64,000 nucleotides of DNA from contig NW_026262712.1 of assembly GCF_021869535.1 (NCBI RefSeq), positions 63,234,100 through 63,298,099 of the forward strand, written 5' to 3'. Each line of letters opens with the position of its first letter. The first letter of the stretch is position 1. The notes under the pieces were generated by a model that saw only the letters and a program-made list of their open reading frames with translations, was not told the DNA's origin and did no database searches. Shown here piece by piece: positions 46,948 to 58,366 of this stretch. This DNA is from Mytilus californianus. Its lineage: Eukaryota > Mollusca > Bivalvia > Mytilida > Mytilidae. A program made the translations under genes and the position numbers.

Positions 46948-47575
46948 CTGAAAGAGAGGTAGATGACATCAAATTCAAATCCAATATGATAATTTAAATT
47001 CTATAGAAAATAAGATCACAATCTAGAACCTCAAACTTTCTTATCTCTCTCCAAATACACCAGCAGTGCAAGTCGTCAAGATTGAAGAAAAGACTAAGTC
47101 TACTATTTGGCAAAATAAATAATACCTAGAGAGTTTAAATTTTATATTCTATCAAGATTCATAATTTTTTGGACAATTCTCAAAGGACACAAGATTACCC
47201 TCCTTCTCTACCATCTTTTATTATTTGTTTATTTTTTCACAAGTAAAGAGATCATAAAATTCACTTAAATTGCTAGGAAATATTTCCACATTAAAACAAT
47301 TTAAAGAAGACATATGGTCATATAATTCATGCCCACTTCAAATCTGATTCAATGAAGACTTAACAAAAACAAAAAATTTTAAAAAGATGGTTCTCCCCTT
47401 CACAAAAATCAACATAGAATGTCCAGTTTTTATCTTTTACACATGTGACAAACATCTACGGACTATTTGAGCATTCCAAGAAATTTTCAAAGTCCATGTA
47501 CAAAAGTATACATCAGGTACAACAAGCATTATATAATTGTCTATGACCACTATAGTTTGATATAATTTTCAAAGG
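46948..47575. other. Spacer between psq-18 and psq-19
   Basis: No exon or repeat recognised. Confidence 0.4.
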
Positions 47576-47781
47576 TTAGTCAGTTTCTTGTTGTTTATTC
47601 AAAGTTTTATTGCTAAGTTTTTTCCTATAAATCCTTGAAACGACAGAAGATCTTGGAACGCCATAATAATTAGCAGCCTTGCGACTAGACAAAATCCCAT
47701 GTTCTACAGCCTCCACAGCCAATTCTAAATTTCTGATATTGTAATCCTTTTTCTTTTTTCTTTCAAAAAGGAAGGAATAAT
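47576..47781 (-). CDS. Alternative terminal exon psq-18
   Basis: Acceptor 'ttccatttaattgcag' ends at 47782; split codon ends AT; 67 residues. Aromatic start YSFLFE, arm RKKKKD, core (about 13-54): YNIRNLELAVEAVEHGILSS and YGVPRSSVVSR with Ser-Ser-Val in the turn region. It lies just after the 4.6-kb exon-free hole. Confidence 0.87.
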
Positions 47782-48759
47782 CTGCAATTAAATGGAATAA
47801 TATCAAATTGCATGTTGCAGTAGTTAAAAGTGTATGCATCAGAAATACTGAACATTTGTTTTATTGACACCAATATTAATTTGCATTTATTGAAATGAAG
47901 ATTCTTTGTATTAACTGAAATGAATATTAATTTGTCTTTAATGACATGAATACTCATTTCTATTCTATTCAAGCACATGAATATTCGATCTAAGAAAGTA
48001 TTCAACTATATAAAACAGAGAAACCTGTAAAACGTTTCAGCCATGTCAAGCAAATTGTCTGTGTTGACCTTGAAATTTTAAACATCACTGTCAATCATTC
48101 CTTTGTTGACCTTGTAAATTAATATATCATCATAAATAAAGGTTTTAGTCTACTTTTTGGAAGACCTAAAGTATTTGCTTGATATGATTTTTACTATTTA
48201 AAGTCTTGATTACCCCTGTATAAGCCAATCTATTGGAAATGCATGTAACCAGTAAAAGTTTTTCACACACTGAACCTGTAATCTTGCAATAGGAATAGTT
48301 TCCCTATTACTCAAAATCCAATAAAACCGCCAAGATATTTGTAGGAAAAATTTACAGACATAAGAAATAAATGAACAAGCAACAGGATGTGTTCAAGAAA
48401 TTGTCAGCAGACTTACGGAGCAACAGAATCACCCCCAAAAACAAGTACAGTGCATGAACACATGTATTCATCACTTGCAATTTTTCTTTGTATTATAATT
48501 CATATAACATCGCGTTTTTGTTTTGTTTTCTTTTGATATTGTAGGGTCTTTCTTTGGTACTGATTGAATACAAAAATTTCACAGATGATCAGGTTATCAT
48601 AATGGTAACTGTGGTAAAGAAACAATATATATATAAATAGTTTATCTGTGCTGATTACTGAATAATTGCTAAGATATAAACCTTAGAAATGAACATCATA
48701 AAAATTCTCTCAAAATGTAGGCATTTGAATTTACAATGCAATGCATGTTAAAATTTACA
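47782..48759. other. Left part of second exon-free hole
   Basis: Short imperfect repeats of 'ttaattgaaatgaa(t/g)att' type at about 47870-47960. No psq relic seen. Confidence 0.4.
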
Positions 48760-49695
48760 AGGGACATAACTCCTGAAAAAAATAGTTGATTGGTGCTGAT
48801 TTTCTAATTTGACCATGACATTGATTCAATTAACCTTCCATTTAAATCTAATAAAAAATATGACAAGAAATGCAGGTGTGAAAGGGCCAACAATGCAATT
48901 TTCCATATGAACTTAATGTCCAAGGGACATAACTTCCATATAATACTTGATCAATTCTGATTATTGAAACTGTCCGACACATAACTGAAGAATACAAAAG
49001 ATATGTATTTCATCTAAATCTGTCTAAATATATAGGCCTGAGAGCACAGTTTTCAACAGAATTTGTATTTTCAAGGGACATAACTCTCTTAAAAATAAAA
49101 GAATGTGTCTGAGGACATGAATGCCCCCACTCAAGCTTTACAATTTTCCAAGGTAAAAAAGGGCACAACTCTAGAAGGATCAATGACGCATTGCCGAAAT
49201 TCAACCTCTTTTTGCGTGTTGTGGTTCTTAGCATTGTGTATTGTGTATGTTTCATAAAATTTGCATGAGGCAAAATCAAGTTGGAGTGTGGAAGCCAAAA
49301 ATTCACAATTTTCCAAGTTATAAAGGAGCACAACTCTAGAACAGTAAGCGACTTACTGTCCAAATTCTAACTCTGTCCGTCAGTTTTGGTTCTTAAAAGC
49401 ATTGTGTATGAGTTTCACAAAATTTGCATGAGGCAAACTTAAGCTAAAAGGCAGAAACGAAAAAATTTGCAATTTTCTAAGTTATAAAGGAGCATAACTC
49501 TCGAACAGTAAGCGACTCAAGGCCCAAATTCGAAACCTATCTACCAGTTTTGGTTTCTAAGCATTGTGTATAGTTTCATAAAATTTGCATGATGTAAACT
49601 TGAGTTAGTGTGGAAACGAAAATGTGACAAGATGAAGGACGGAAGGTCAAGGGTAACACTTAATGCCCCTGTCACCTATGGCAGGGGCATAAAAA
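48760..49695 (+). repeat. Dispersed element with ~165-bp tandem units and 3' hairpin
   Basis: 'caattttcyaag' begins units at 49141, 49306 and 49470 (period 164-165 bp), each with 'rggcayaactctmga' and 'aaaatttgcatga'. The right end at about 49663-49692 forms a hairpin, 'tgcccctgtcacc' with 'ggcaggggca', then an A-run. 'aagggacataact' phrases at 48759, 48913 and 49075 suggest further diverged units. Frames of 66 and 117 residues are repeat readings. Confidence 0.65.
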
Positions 49696-50108
49696 ATACT
49701 TTTGGCATTTGAGAGAGGACAACAATACCAGAAAAAAATAAGACAACTGCGGTTTAAAATCTGGTCTTCAACAATAACACTTAATCCTCCTAAGTTTTGG
49801 TAGAGTTTCAACTGTTGACTTTAAATATTACTTCTTATTAGTTTCACATACAAGTGAATGTTTTGACATATCTGGCAATATTTATCCCCTTTACTAGAAA
49901 CACATATTTTGTTTTCTTCATATTTAAAGTGAAACCCAATTATCAGCCTCCAGAATGTATAAACAACAATAACACCAATACTTGTCTCATTGATGTAAGT
50001 AACCTGTTGTGTTGAGTTTTTAGTCTGTTGTAATAGTTTTTGTTGTTTTGTTTTGCTTTGGAGACTAATTAGTCAACCAGCAGTAGTGGGAGTAAAAAAT
50101 GTCTTGAT

Positions 50109-50166
50109 ACTGACTTCAATGTAGTTTCCATTGTAAAACTGACTTCAATGTAGTTTCCATTGTAAT
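50109..50166. repeat. Two tandem 29-bp copies
   Basis: 'actgacttcaatgtagtttc' continues 'cattgtaa' and repeats at 50109 and 50138. Nearly identical copies indicate a recent duplication. Confidence 0.7.
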
Positions 50167-50516
50167 GATTCTTGAAACAGTTGAAATAACTTTTTTTTTT
50201 GCAAGTGGTCAATCACAATTTCACTTAATGAAGCAATACAAGTTGTTTTCACTGAGAAACATTGATTTAAATACCTTAGGTATGTTGAGATTGACCCGAG
50301 CAGTTGAAAAGAAGATATAACTTGTACAAGTCTGTAGATTCAAATTAGTTGATCAGATATCAAACATTTGTATTTCTGCATTATTGTGATTAGAGAATGT
50401 CCTTTTTTGGCTCTAAAGATGACAATTTAACCCATTGAACCAACCTATATATTGATGGAAAAAAGTTTTATTGTACAAAACATCAGACACTTCGTTGTCA
50501 TCCATGATGTGACATG

Positions 50517-50682
50517 TACTGTAAATTCAGAATTTTTGCGATGTGTTTATTATTGCAAAAAAGCATTCTTTGTAACCAGCATTTACTGAAATGGCAATTA
50601 TTAATCTTGCAATTTTGTCCATTCCTCAAAAATTGTGAAATACATGCAAAAATTTTTTAAATTAATTTCTAAAATTACAGTA
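50517..50682. mobile_element. Diverged MITE, TACTGTAAATTCAG family
   Basis: Left end tactgtaaattcagaatttt; right end ttctaaaattacagta. The interior keeps 'tttattattgcaa' and 'cttgcaattttgtcc', which match the 23431 element. More decayed than the other two copies. Confidence 0.62.
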
Positions 50683-50724
50683 ATCTCAATTTGTGTTCAC
50701 TCTGGAGTTATGCATTTCTCCTAT

Positions 50725-51345
50725 TTAAGGTAGATAGGGTGTCTTCCTCCATCTTGGATTTTGAAATACCAGAAAACAATCGGTTTAGATCTTTAAGAAA
50801 ATGTGCAAACTTTTAGAGTAGTAGGTAATTCATGTGTAAGAATTTTCATTTCAATATAGAAAATGACATGTTTTATCATATTTATGGTTGTATTATACAA
50901 AAAACAGAACACTTTTTGTTTGATTCAATTTTTTCCAACTTTGCCACATAAGGGGAGGCAACTCAAATGTAAGGGCAGATAATTCAGATAAAGTTATTTT
51001 TACAATAGAATGTGTTAGGAATTTACCTATTTTATTATGTAGCAAGAAAACGGGTCCCGTGACCCCATTTTTTCTTTTTCTTATCTGAAAGCATAATATT
51101 TGAGCTATCTCCTCATATTTTATCTCAAAATTCTATGGTGTAGTTTTCGTTTTATGACAGAAAATTGGGTTTTCCATGCATAATCTATACAAAATCTGTC
51201 AATTTTGCACAATCTGTAGCGTGAAAATAAGCCCCGTGACCCATTCTTTTTATTATTTTTTTTTAAAAAGCATGATATAAACTACATTTTGGCAAATTAT
51301 TAAAAAATTCTATGGATTATAATTTAGACACCCCATCTACCTTAA
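50725..51345. mobile_element. ~620-bp inverted-end element flanked by TTAA
   Basis: TTAA at 50725-50728 precedes ggtagatagggtgtc. Its inverse, gacaccccatctacc, precedes TTAA at 51342-51345. Fifteen-bp ends with one mismatch plus TTAA duplication fit a piggyBac-type non-autonomous element. Inside, 'cccgtgacccattctttt'-like text occurs twice (51056 and 51233). Confidence 0.73.
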
Positions 51346-51643
51346 GAGTTACTTCGTGTCATCTTGTGTTGTTGGATAGCTGTTTCATTGGGTTTTACCC
51401 TACATCATCATACATTCTCACTTGACAGTAAAGCTATTTTCTAATCAGATATTACTTCTTAATACTTGCTCCAATATTTGTATTCCATATTGCATGTTGT
51501 ATAAGAGAGAAATGAAACAGGAAGTTCACAATATATGCTTTATTGCAGCAAAATAAGTGTTAACAATTTCAAATATCATGTCAATAAAAATATATATATA
51601 AACAATTCATTTTCAATATAAAGTCATTCAACATTCTGAATTA

Positions 51644-51790
51644 ATGTCAATTCAAGTCACAAATCTCTTGTGTTCAACTAAATTAATGTCAGATCAAGTT
51701 AAAAGACTTTTGTGTTCAACTAAATTTTTATCAATTCAAGTTATACATCTTTTGTGTTCAACTAAAATAATGTCAATTCAAGTTACAAAA
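51644..51790. repeat. 42-bp tandem repeats
   Basis: 'tgtgttcaactaaa' recurs at about 51669, 51711 and 51753, and 'aatgtcaattcaagt' marks the ends. The three to four units lie on the 3' UTR side of psq-17, just before TTTATT at 51539-51544 (candidate AATAAA, about 810 bp after the stop). Confidence 0.7.
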
Positions 51791-52355
51791 CACAAGTTAT
51801 AACAAATCATTTTACATTTTTTACTAAGTAAACACTACATAAACTATAGTAATGATGTAATACATTTCAATCAAGATTTTATTCTTCCATGACGGGATGT
51901 CATTATCAGTCACATTTTAAACAAGATCTTGCAGTAAACAAAGCACTTAGCTAAGTGAAAGTAAAGAAACAAAAGCCACAAGTCTTAACCTTATTTGAAA
52001 CATCACAAATTGGTAATAGGGAATGGTATTGAAGCAAAAGATAAGAGAATTAAAAAATTCTGGATATTCCACACAAGTTACTTAAGACAACAAATAGATG
52101 TAAAATCATGTACTGTAACTTACAGTGTATTCAAAGTCATCTTTTATTTACTTTGGACTTGAAATATTTGGACAATTCTCATGTTCAACATGCAAACCTC
52201 AGATTCTTTTTGAAATAAATGAAGCCAGTGCAAAATCTGGTCTTTAAGGATAATGCCAAAATACAAATGCAAGCATTTATTTCCAAATTTAAAGGTTTAT
52301 GCTTTGTTTTAGTCATATAAACAATTTCTAAACTTGAATACAGTATGCGAACTGT

Positions 52356-52609
52356 TTACTTGTCATCAAAAATCACTTTTTGTAGTATGTGGGAAACATA
52401 GTCATTATTTTGATTGACGGACATCTTGTATTTGCCTATCCTGTTATAAACTGTCCGTTGTGGCACACCGTATAAAACTGCTGCCCTGTTGGCAGTCAAT
52501 AATCCAGATTTTACAGCCTCAACAGCCCTTTCTAATGCTTCAGGACTATAATTTCTCTGTTTATAGTCACGACTACGAGGTCTCACTGGCAGCTTGAACC
52601 TGCTGAGCC
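52356..52609 (-). CDS. Alternative terminal exon psq-17
   Basis: Acceptor 'gtatacttcacag' ends at 52610; split codon ends GG; 83 residues. Arm LSRFKLPVRPRSRD, core (about 20-61): YSPEALERAVEAVKSGLLTA and YGVPQRTVYNR. Tail of about 22 residues includes DYVSHILQKVIF. It is the only V-P-Q member in the upstream cluster and sits right before the hole. Confidence 0.86.
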
Positions 52610-53014
52610 CTGTGAAGTATACAAAAATATAAGAATAATAAAAATAAATGAAATTTGTCGAATTTCTACAACCTTTTTAATCTAGACAAGATTGTTTTCA
52701 TTGTTGCACAAGTGTTTATTCTTCAAAATTTTTCTATCCTGAACCCCACCCCAAAAAACTCCAAACCTATACTAGGAAATCATATGCGAAATTGAAGACG
52801 ACTATAAAAATTACCATGAAATATGCACAATACTGCCATTAAGTTTTTATCAGCTCAAAACCACTACAAGCCAGGCAACTGTTTAGGTATGTTGTACATA
52901 AATCTTTTATTCTAGACTTCTGTCATACAATATAATTCAAACATAAGGATGAAAGTATCCAAATTCCTATTAAAACTCATATTTCCAACCATGTCAAACA
53001 GAACCAAAACTGAA

Positions 53015-53241
53015 TCATTTTAATTCGTTTCCATGATCACTATTAGCTGCTAATGCTATATATTGTTGTTCTAATCTAGCCAAACGTGTGTGAATTGTAG
53101 TCCTTGGAACTCCGTAATGTGAGGCAGCCTGGGTACTCCGCATCATACCCGTCTGTACCGCCATAACAGCCAGTTCTAGATTTTTTATATCATAGTCTTG
53201 ACGCTTAAAGGGCTTTCTTCTTCTTATCTTTTGATGAAAGT
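53015..53241 (-). CDS. Alternative terminal exon psq-16
   Basis: Acceptor 'actcttatctttcag' ends at 53242; split codon ends AC; 74 residues. Very basic arm (KIRRRKPFKRQD), core (about 16-57): YDIKNLELAVMAVQTGMMRS and YGVPRTTIHTR. Tail runs on as EQQYIALAANSDHGNELK. Confidence 0.87.
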
Positions 53242-53590
53242 CTGAAAGATAAGAGTTGCAACTGAATTTAAAACATTGTTCTCTCTTTGTATTCATCTAG
53301 TTCACATGCTTGAGCCATCACCAGTTTTAATTAACTTTTTTACATATGTTGATTACACCATGTGAATACATTATCAAAATTATTTTTTCCATACAAGTCA
53401 TTTGCAAAAATTCCTATTTGCCCTAAATTCAATAAAGAAAATTTCATGGACTAATCTGAGATTGAACCTCTTCAAACAACTTTCAACTTAAGATGATGAA
53501 CAAATTCCGAAATCGCTTAAGAAAACCTGAAGCCAAATTCTTTAATAAATTCTCAATGCCTCTTCTTTCCAAACTTTTACAAGGAAATCT

Positions 53591-53787
53591 TTATTTTTTT
53601 TCATTTGCCTTTCTTAATTTTTTGGCCAGAAAATAGACGGTTGATCGGGGAACACCAAACATAGAAGCAGCTACATCGCCAGACATTTTTCCTGAGACAA
53701 GAGCATTAACAGCACATTGCATATTTCCTTGATTATATTTCATGTATCTTGCAGGTGTTTTCCTGTGCTCTTTTAATGATCTCTGTC
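53591..53787 (-). CDS. Alternative terminal exon psq-15
   Basis: Acceptor 'cttgtttatttcag' ends at 53788; split codon ends GA; 64 residues. Core (about 17-58): YNQGNMQCAVNALVSGKMSG and FGVPRSTVYFL. The Arg usual at the end of the fold is Leu, a trait shared with psq-14. A 77-residue minus frame at 53733-53966 is a shadow. Confidence 0.87.
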
Positions 53788-54240
53788 CTGAAATAAACAA
53801 GGACACATATAGTTGCAATAGAAAGAAAGCCCATACTTAAAAAAGATCCATTTTTATTTTTTTGTGGGGGATTACGAAAAATATAAAGCAAGCTATTTAA
53901 TGCATACTCTTTGTTTATTAGTGGCTCAACTTCAATATCACACATAGAATTACATCTGTGGACCATATCAAACTAATTTTATGTAAAAATCACACTGAAC
54001 CAAAGAAAAATCTGATTGTAAGACAAAACCAGAATGCCTATCAAAATGAAGATTGTCAGAGTTGTGTTAAATCCTCACTAGACTAAACTGAATAAAATAT
54101 CTTCCACCAAGTCCTTCCAAAATCAGGTCAGTCTTAATCAACTTTTAATTAAAAACCTGATCAATTTTAAAAGATTTGTGGAACTAACACACATTTGATA
54201 CATCACAGGAGAAATGTTACATCAAAGTTCTGTCAACTAT

Positions 54241-54428
54241 CTACATATTATATTTGATCTTTTTAGCAAGTCTGTACAAGGTAGATCTAGGAACACCATA
54301 AAAAGCTGCGGCAGCTTCACCCGTCATTTCTCCCGTCACCAATGCAGCAATAGCCAAATTCATATTTGTTTTATCATAATTCATGTATGAAACTTTCTTT
54401 TTTAAAGGCTGTCTACATGAATTTGAAC
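54241..54428 (-). CDS. Alternative terminal exon psq-14
   Basis: Acceptor 'cttgtctgctttcag' ends at 54429; split codon ends GT; 61 residues. Core (about 17-58): YDKTNMNLAIAALVTGEMTG and YGVPRSTLYRL. It shares YM.YD/N, AL and SG/TG with psq-15, so the pair looks duplicated. It ends IKYNM. Confidence 0.87.
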
Positions 54429-54944
54429 CTGAAAGCAGACAAGAAAACCTCATGACTACCCTCAAAAGAAAAGCAAGACTGAACAGAACAAGATTAATAC
54501 AAAAATACACAGTAGGCTATAGTACAGTATGAACAATGATTTCACATATAAATAGAAACAGTCCATGGATCTCTCTAATCCAATAATCTTGTTTGACTAA
54601 TTTCTGTTCTAAATTTCATTTACCATGCAACTCAACATTTAATCCAACTCATTTTTTCCAATTATTCTATTTCAAATGTGTAGAGCACAAAATATTTATA
54701 TTCAATACAAGTTTCATTTCACTAAACAACACTTTTGAACATCTTTTAAATAAAAAAAAATCTGGAAATTAACAAAATATGCAAACTAAAATAACTATTT
54801 CTCTTAAAATTTCATATATTACTACATATAAATAATATTTTTAAATAATGAAAATATCTCCTTAGTATATAAATTCGAATTCTAATGTAAGTCTCATTCT
54901 TTTTCAATGTGTCCATAACAGTATGTCTCAACGTTTAAAATTAA

Positions 54945-55135
54945 TTAGAACTTTTCAAAAGTTTTTGCTTTGACTGCAGCTAAATAAACAGTAGATCTTG
55001 GAACACCAAATGCAATAGCAGCCTGACGACTAGTCATTGCTCCTGCATTCACAGCCTCAACTGCTTTCCGTAGATTCTCCATATCATAATCCATTCTTAA
55101 TACCCGCCTCCTTTGTCGTGTATATTTCAACTGTT
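54945..55135 (-). CDS. Alternative terminal exon psq-13
   Basis: Acceptor 'ttactatatgtttcag' ends at 55136; split codon ends AA; 62 residues. Arm RQRRRVLRMD, core (about 16-57): YDMENLRKAVEAVNAGAMTS and FGVPRSTVYLA, where the closing Arg is replaced by Ala. 170 bp from the stop of psq-12. Confidence 0.87.
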
Positions 55136-55305
55136 CTGAAACATATAGTAACAACTAATTTGAATATTTATCCATATTCATCAGTAATATAATAGATACA
55201 GCAAGTTAATTCCTTATCATGAAAATTTGAATTAAAAGAATTCATTTTATAAAGTACAGCTTTTTATTTTACTCCAGTGCAATTTTAAAACAGCTTTTGT
55301 CTCAA

Positions 55306-55526
55306 TTATTGTTTTGGCTGCCCTATTAGCCCAAGTTTCTTTTTCATTCTATAAATGACCCCAAATATGGTAGATCTGGGAACACCAAACATTTCCTGTG
55401 CAGCACGAATTGTACACTGTTTACTGTTGACAGCTTCAACGGCCAGAGCCAACTGTTCTGGAGAATATGTTTTGGTCCTTTTTATCCTTGGAAATCCACC
55501 TCCAGTCCCCATCTGATATAGATAGT
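55306..55526 (-). CDS. Alternative terminal exon psq-12
   Basis: Acceptor 'ttaatattttcag' ends at 55527; split codon ends AC; 72 residues. Gly-rich start (MGTGGG); the ATG at 55510-55512 is internal. Core (about 20-62): YSPEQLALAVEAVNSKQCTI and FGVPRSTIFGV. Lys-Gln-Cys replaces the Gly-Lys-Met motif, so this is one of the less typical folds. Tail GLIGQPKQ. Confidence 0.85.
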
Positions 55527-55963
55527 CTGAAAATATTAATTCATGGTAAATTTGTCATTCTAATTTAAATGTTCTTCTTTCGGACATCTCCAGAAAAAAT
55601 AAGAACTATGAAGAGTATCAAAGTATCCTTCACGCAGGAAACATTAATGGGTCAAAACCAGAGTCTTATAAAGATTACAAAGTCTAGAATTCATTATCAC
55701 TATAATGAATTCTTTTCATTTCCACAAAAAACTCCACATATACTTTCAGTTTTGCTTTCGAGATATATGTTTAAAATTGAGAATACTACACCAACAGAAC
55801 AGGGATTAGAGAGTGAGTCAAGACAACCATTTAAAACTATCCTTTTCTACACATAATGAAAAACAAATAGTTATATGTGTGTCATCATTTCAACACATTG
55901 AAAGCCGAATTTCATAATATACGAGATAAAAGTTCCTATGATTCTTTATTCCCTTCTTTTACA

Positions 55964-56154
55964 TCATTTCATTGAATTCAATTTGTTCATTTTAAGTCTG
56001 TCATAGACTGTAGTTGGAGGAACTCCATACAATCTTGCTGCTTTACGAAGCGACACTTCACCAGATTTTACCAATTCAACAGCCAAAACTAGATTATGTT
56101 GATCATACTCTTTCAACTTTTTCGGTCTCCTATTGATTTTAGTGGAGGTTCCAA
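55964..56154 (-). CDS. Alternative terminal exon psq-11
   Basis: Acceptor 'catgtttttcag' ends at 56155; split codon ends TT; 62 residues. Core (about 16-57): YDQHNLVLAVELVKSGEVSL and YGVPPTTVYDR, with Pro after the V-P turn. The SLRKAA phrase is shared with psq-10. A plus-strand frame at 56133-56399 overlaps only the acceptor. Confidence 0.87.
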
Positions 56155-56684
56155 CTGAAAAACATGGAAATAGCATCAAATCTCAAAATTTAACAAAAAA
56201 AGAGGATTATCTTCCCTTATCTAAAGATATCAAGATTTCTATACTGCCTAACAAGTACTTCTACAGAAGTTCATTACAAGAAATGACCCGATATACTATT
56301 GTTACATATGATCAAAATTCAAAAATATCAATGTCCACGAGTTACAGGAAACTTAAATTATTGTCATTGAGACTGCAACTCAACGCATGTTATCAATGAG
56401 GTCACCACTGCTAAAATCAGCCGTAAAATCTCCCTCACTCTCCCCTCTAACAAATTAATATCAGATCAGACTCCTTCCAACTTGACAAGCATAAAGATTT
56501 CAAACTTAATTGAAACTTCAACAAAGGTTATGGTAGTTCAAAGATTTATTCATATAAAAACCAAAGGAAAAGTAACTTTATTTTTAACAAAATGAACAAC
56601 TGCAATATTTGTATACAATATATAAATATCAGTCCAAGAAAAAAGTTTTCTACAGACAGCAAGCTATTACAAATATTTGTAACA

Positions 56685-56887
56685 TTATTGCTGTACAGAA
56701 TCATCTATTATTCTCTCAGTTTGTTTTATCCTTGCATGTATTGTTGAAAAAGGAACACCATAAAATAGTGCAGCTTTACGTAGTGACATAGCACCAGATT
56801 TCACACACTGCACAGCAATATTCAAATTATTTTGATTATATACACGTTGTTTCTTGCCTTTTCTTGGACATGCTCTTCTCGAAAGCA
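56685..56887 (-). CDS. Alternative terminal exon psq-10
   Basis: Acceptor 'gtttgtgtatttcag' ends at 56888; split codon ends TG; 66 residues. Arm RRACPRKGKKQR, core (about 16-57): YNQNNLNIAVQCVKSGAMSL and YGVPFSTIHAR with Phe after the turn. Acidic tail ERIIDDSVQQ. Confidence 0.87.
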
Positions 56888-57201
56888 CTGAAATACACAA
56901 ACAAAGGAATGTAGACATCTTTCTTTTTACAAAATAAAGCCCAGCCCTCTTATTTACATGATATCAAAGTTCACTACAATAATTATAAATTGAACAAATT
57001 TCAAACACCAACAGAAAGCAGGCATTACATTAAAATACACAATAGAAAAGAATAGAATAGGAAAAGGCAAGAAATATGTTCTATTTTAGATTCATCAGTC
57101 AGCAACTCCATTAAACTGTGCTCAATGGTGCAAAATTGCTACAATACACAATTCCAATATTGTTAACTAATAGTTGACCGTCCTCAAATAAGAGAACAAT
57201 T

Positions 57202-57392
57202 TTATCTTGTTCCATTGTCAGAGCTTCTTGCAGTATTTTTAATTCGGAGATATATTGTAGCTCTTGGTACTTTGAAAGTGGCAGCTGCTGTACTTGGGTT
57301 CATTAAACCATTTGTGACAGCTTCAACAGCCATTTGTAAATCCATGGGATCATAATCTCTTTGTTTTACACCTCTCCGAGAGTGCCTCCCAA
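57202..57392 (-). CDS. Alternative terminal exon psq-9 (recent twin of psq-8)
   Basis: Acceptor 'tttgtaaataatttttcag' ends at 57393; split codon ends TT; 62 residues. Core (about 13-54): YDPMDLQMAVEAVTNGLMNP and FKVPRATIYLR. About 45 of 62 residues match psq-8, with identical length. The intron residue string NFSVGR upstream of and across the acceptor is also conserved. Confidence 0.89.
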
Positions 57393-57743
57393 CTGAAAAA
57401 TTATTTACAAAAATAAAATGATGAATACAGTTTCTGTCAATCAATCAGTAACATGCACTTCAACATTTAATTATCCATCTTTCAAAATACTGTTCATTCA
57501 TCCCTTCACCGTTTCAAAACTTCTACCCCTGCCCGTCACATTTTTAGAAGTAATACAAAAGGGAATCATTTTTTTGACATAACTGGTACATTCAAATATG
57601 ATATATGTATGTATACTGCAATTGCAAATTGAACTGTCCACTACTATGAAAATCACAGACTGAGGCAAAAGTAATAAGAAAATAAGAATAAGAAAATATC
57701 CACAGACGATATCCTGTCAGATAATCAATTTTGACATCATGAT

Positions 57744-57934
57744 CTATCTTATTCCACTATTAAGGTTGCTTCCAGTATTTTTCATCCTGAGATATATGGT
57801 AGCTCTCGGTACTTTGAAGTAGGCAGCTGCTTTACTAGGATTCATTAAACCACTACTGACAGCTTCAACAGCCATTTGTAATTTCAAAGGATCATAATCT
57901 CGTCGTTTTTCACCCCTCCTTGACGGTCTCCCAA
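57744..57934 (-). CDS. Alternative terminal exon psq-8
   Basis: Acceptor 'tttgtaaataatttttcag' ends at 57935; split codon ends TT; 62 residues. Core (about 13-54): YDPLKLQMAVEAVSSGLMNP and FKVPRATIYLR. The recognition string is identical to psq-9; differences lie mainly in the first helix and tail. Confidence 0.89.
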
Positions 57935-58172
57935 CTGAAAAATTATTTACAAAAATCAAATTTTGAACATTTTTTCTTGGCTGCCACAATTAAACAATAA
58001 TGTATTCTTGACAAATTTGCATTTTCTAAAAAGCCCCCATCAATTTTTTCAGATTCTTCACGGTCACAAACTTTGTCATATCAGATTTCAGTAAATCTAT
58101 AACATCTTCCTTGTTGTTCTCTTCAATTGTGAATCATGTTCTTGCAACTAATTAGTTCAAACTGAATTTATT
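57935..58172. other. Intron before psq-8
   Basis: No feature recognised. Confidence 0.4.
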
Positions 58173-58366
58173 TTAGAGCCTCCTCATGGTGTTTTTGATT
58201 ATGTGATTACTTGGCCATTTTTAGTGATTATTTGATTACCAGACCAAATATTTCATGATTATTTGATTATTTGATAATCTAGGACTGTATTTTTGATTAT
58301 GTGATTATCTTGTTTAAAAAAATAGTGATTATGTGATTACTTGGACACCCCCATGAGGAGCCTAAT
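58173..58366. mobile_element. ~190-bp MITE with internal 'tgattatgtgattac' repeats
   Basis: Left end ttagagcctcctcatggtg and right end cacccccatgaggagcctaa are inverse with small gaps. The inside is made of 'tgattatttgattac' and 'tgattatgtgattac' blocks. No coding frame. Confidence 0.68.

Noticed and set aside
49010-49363. 117- and 66-residue minus frames
   Set aside because: They repeat with the ~165-bp units of the dispersed element.
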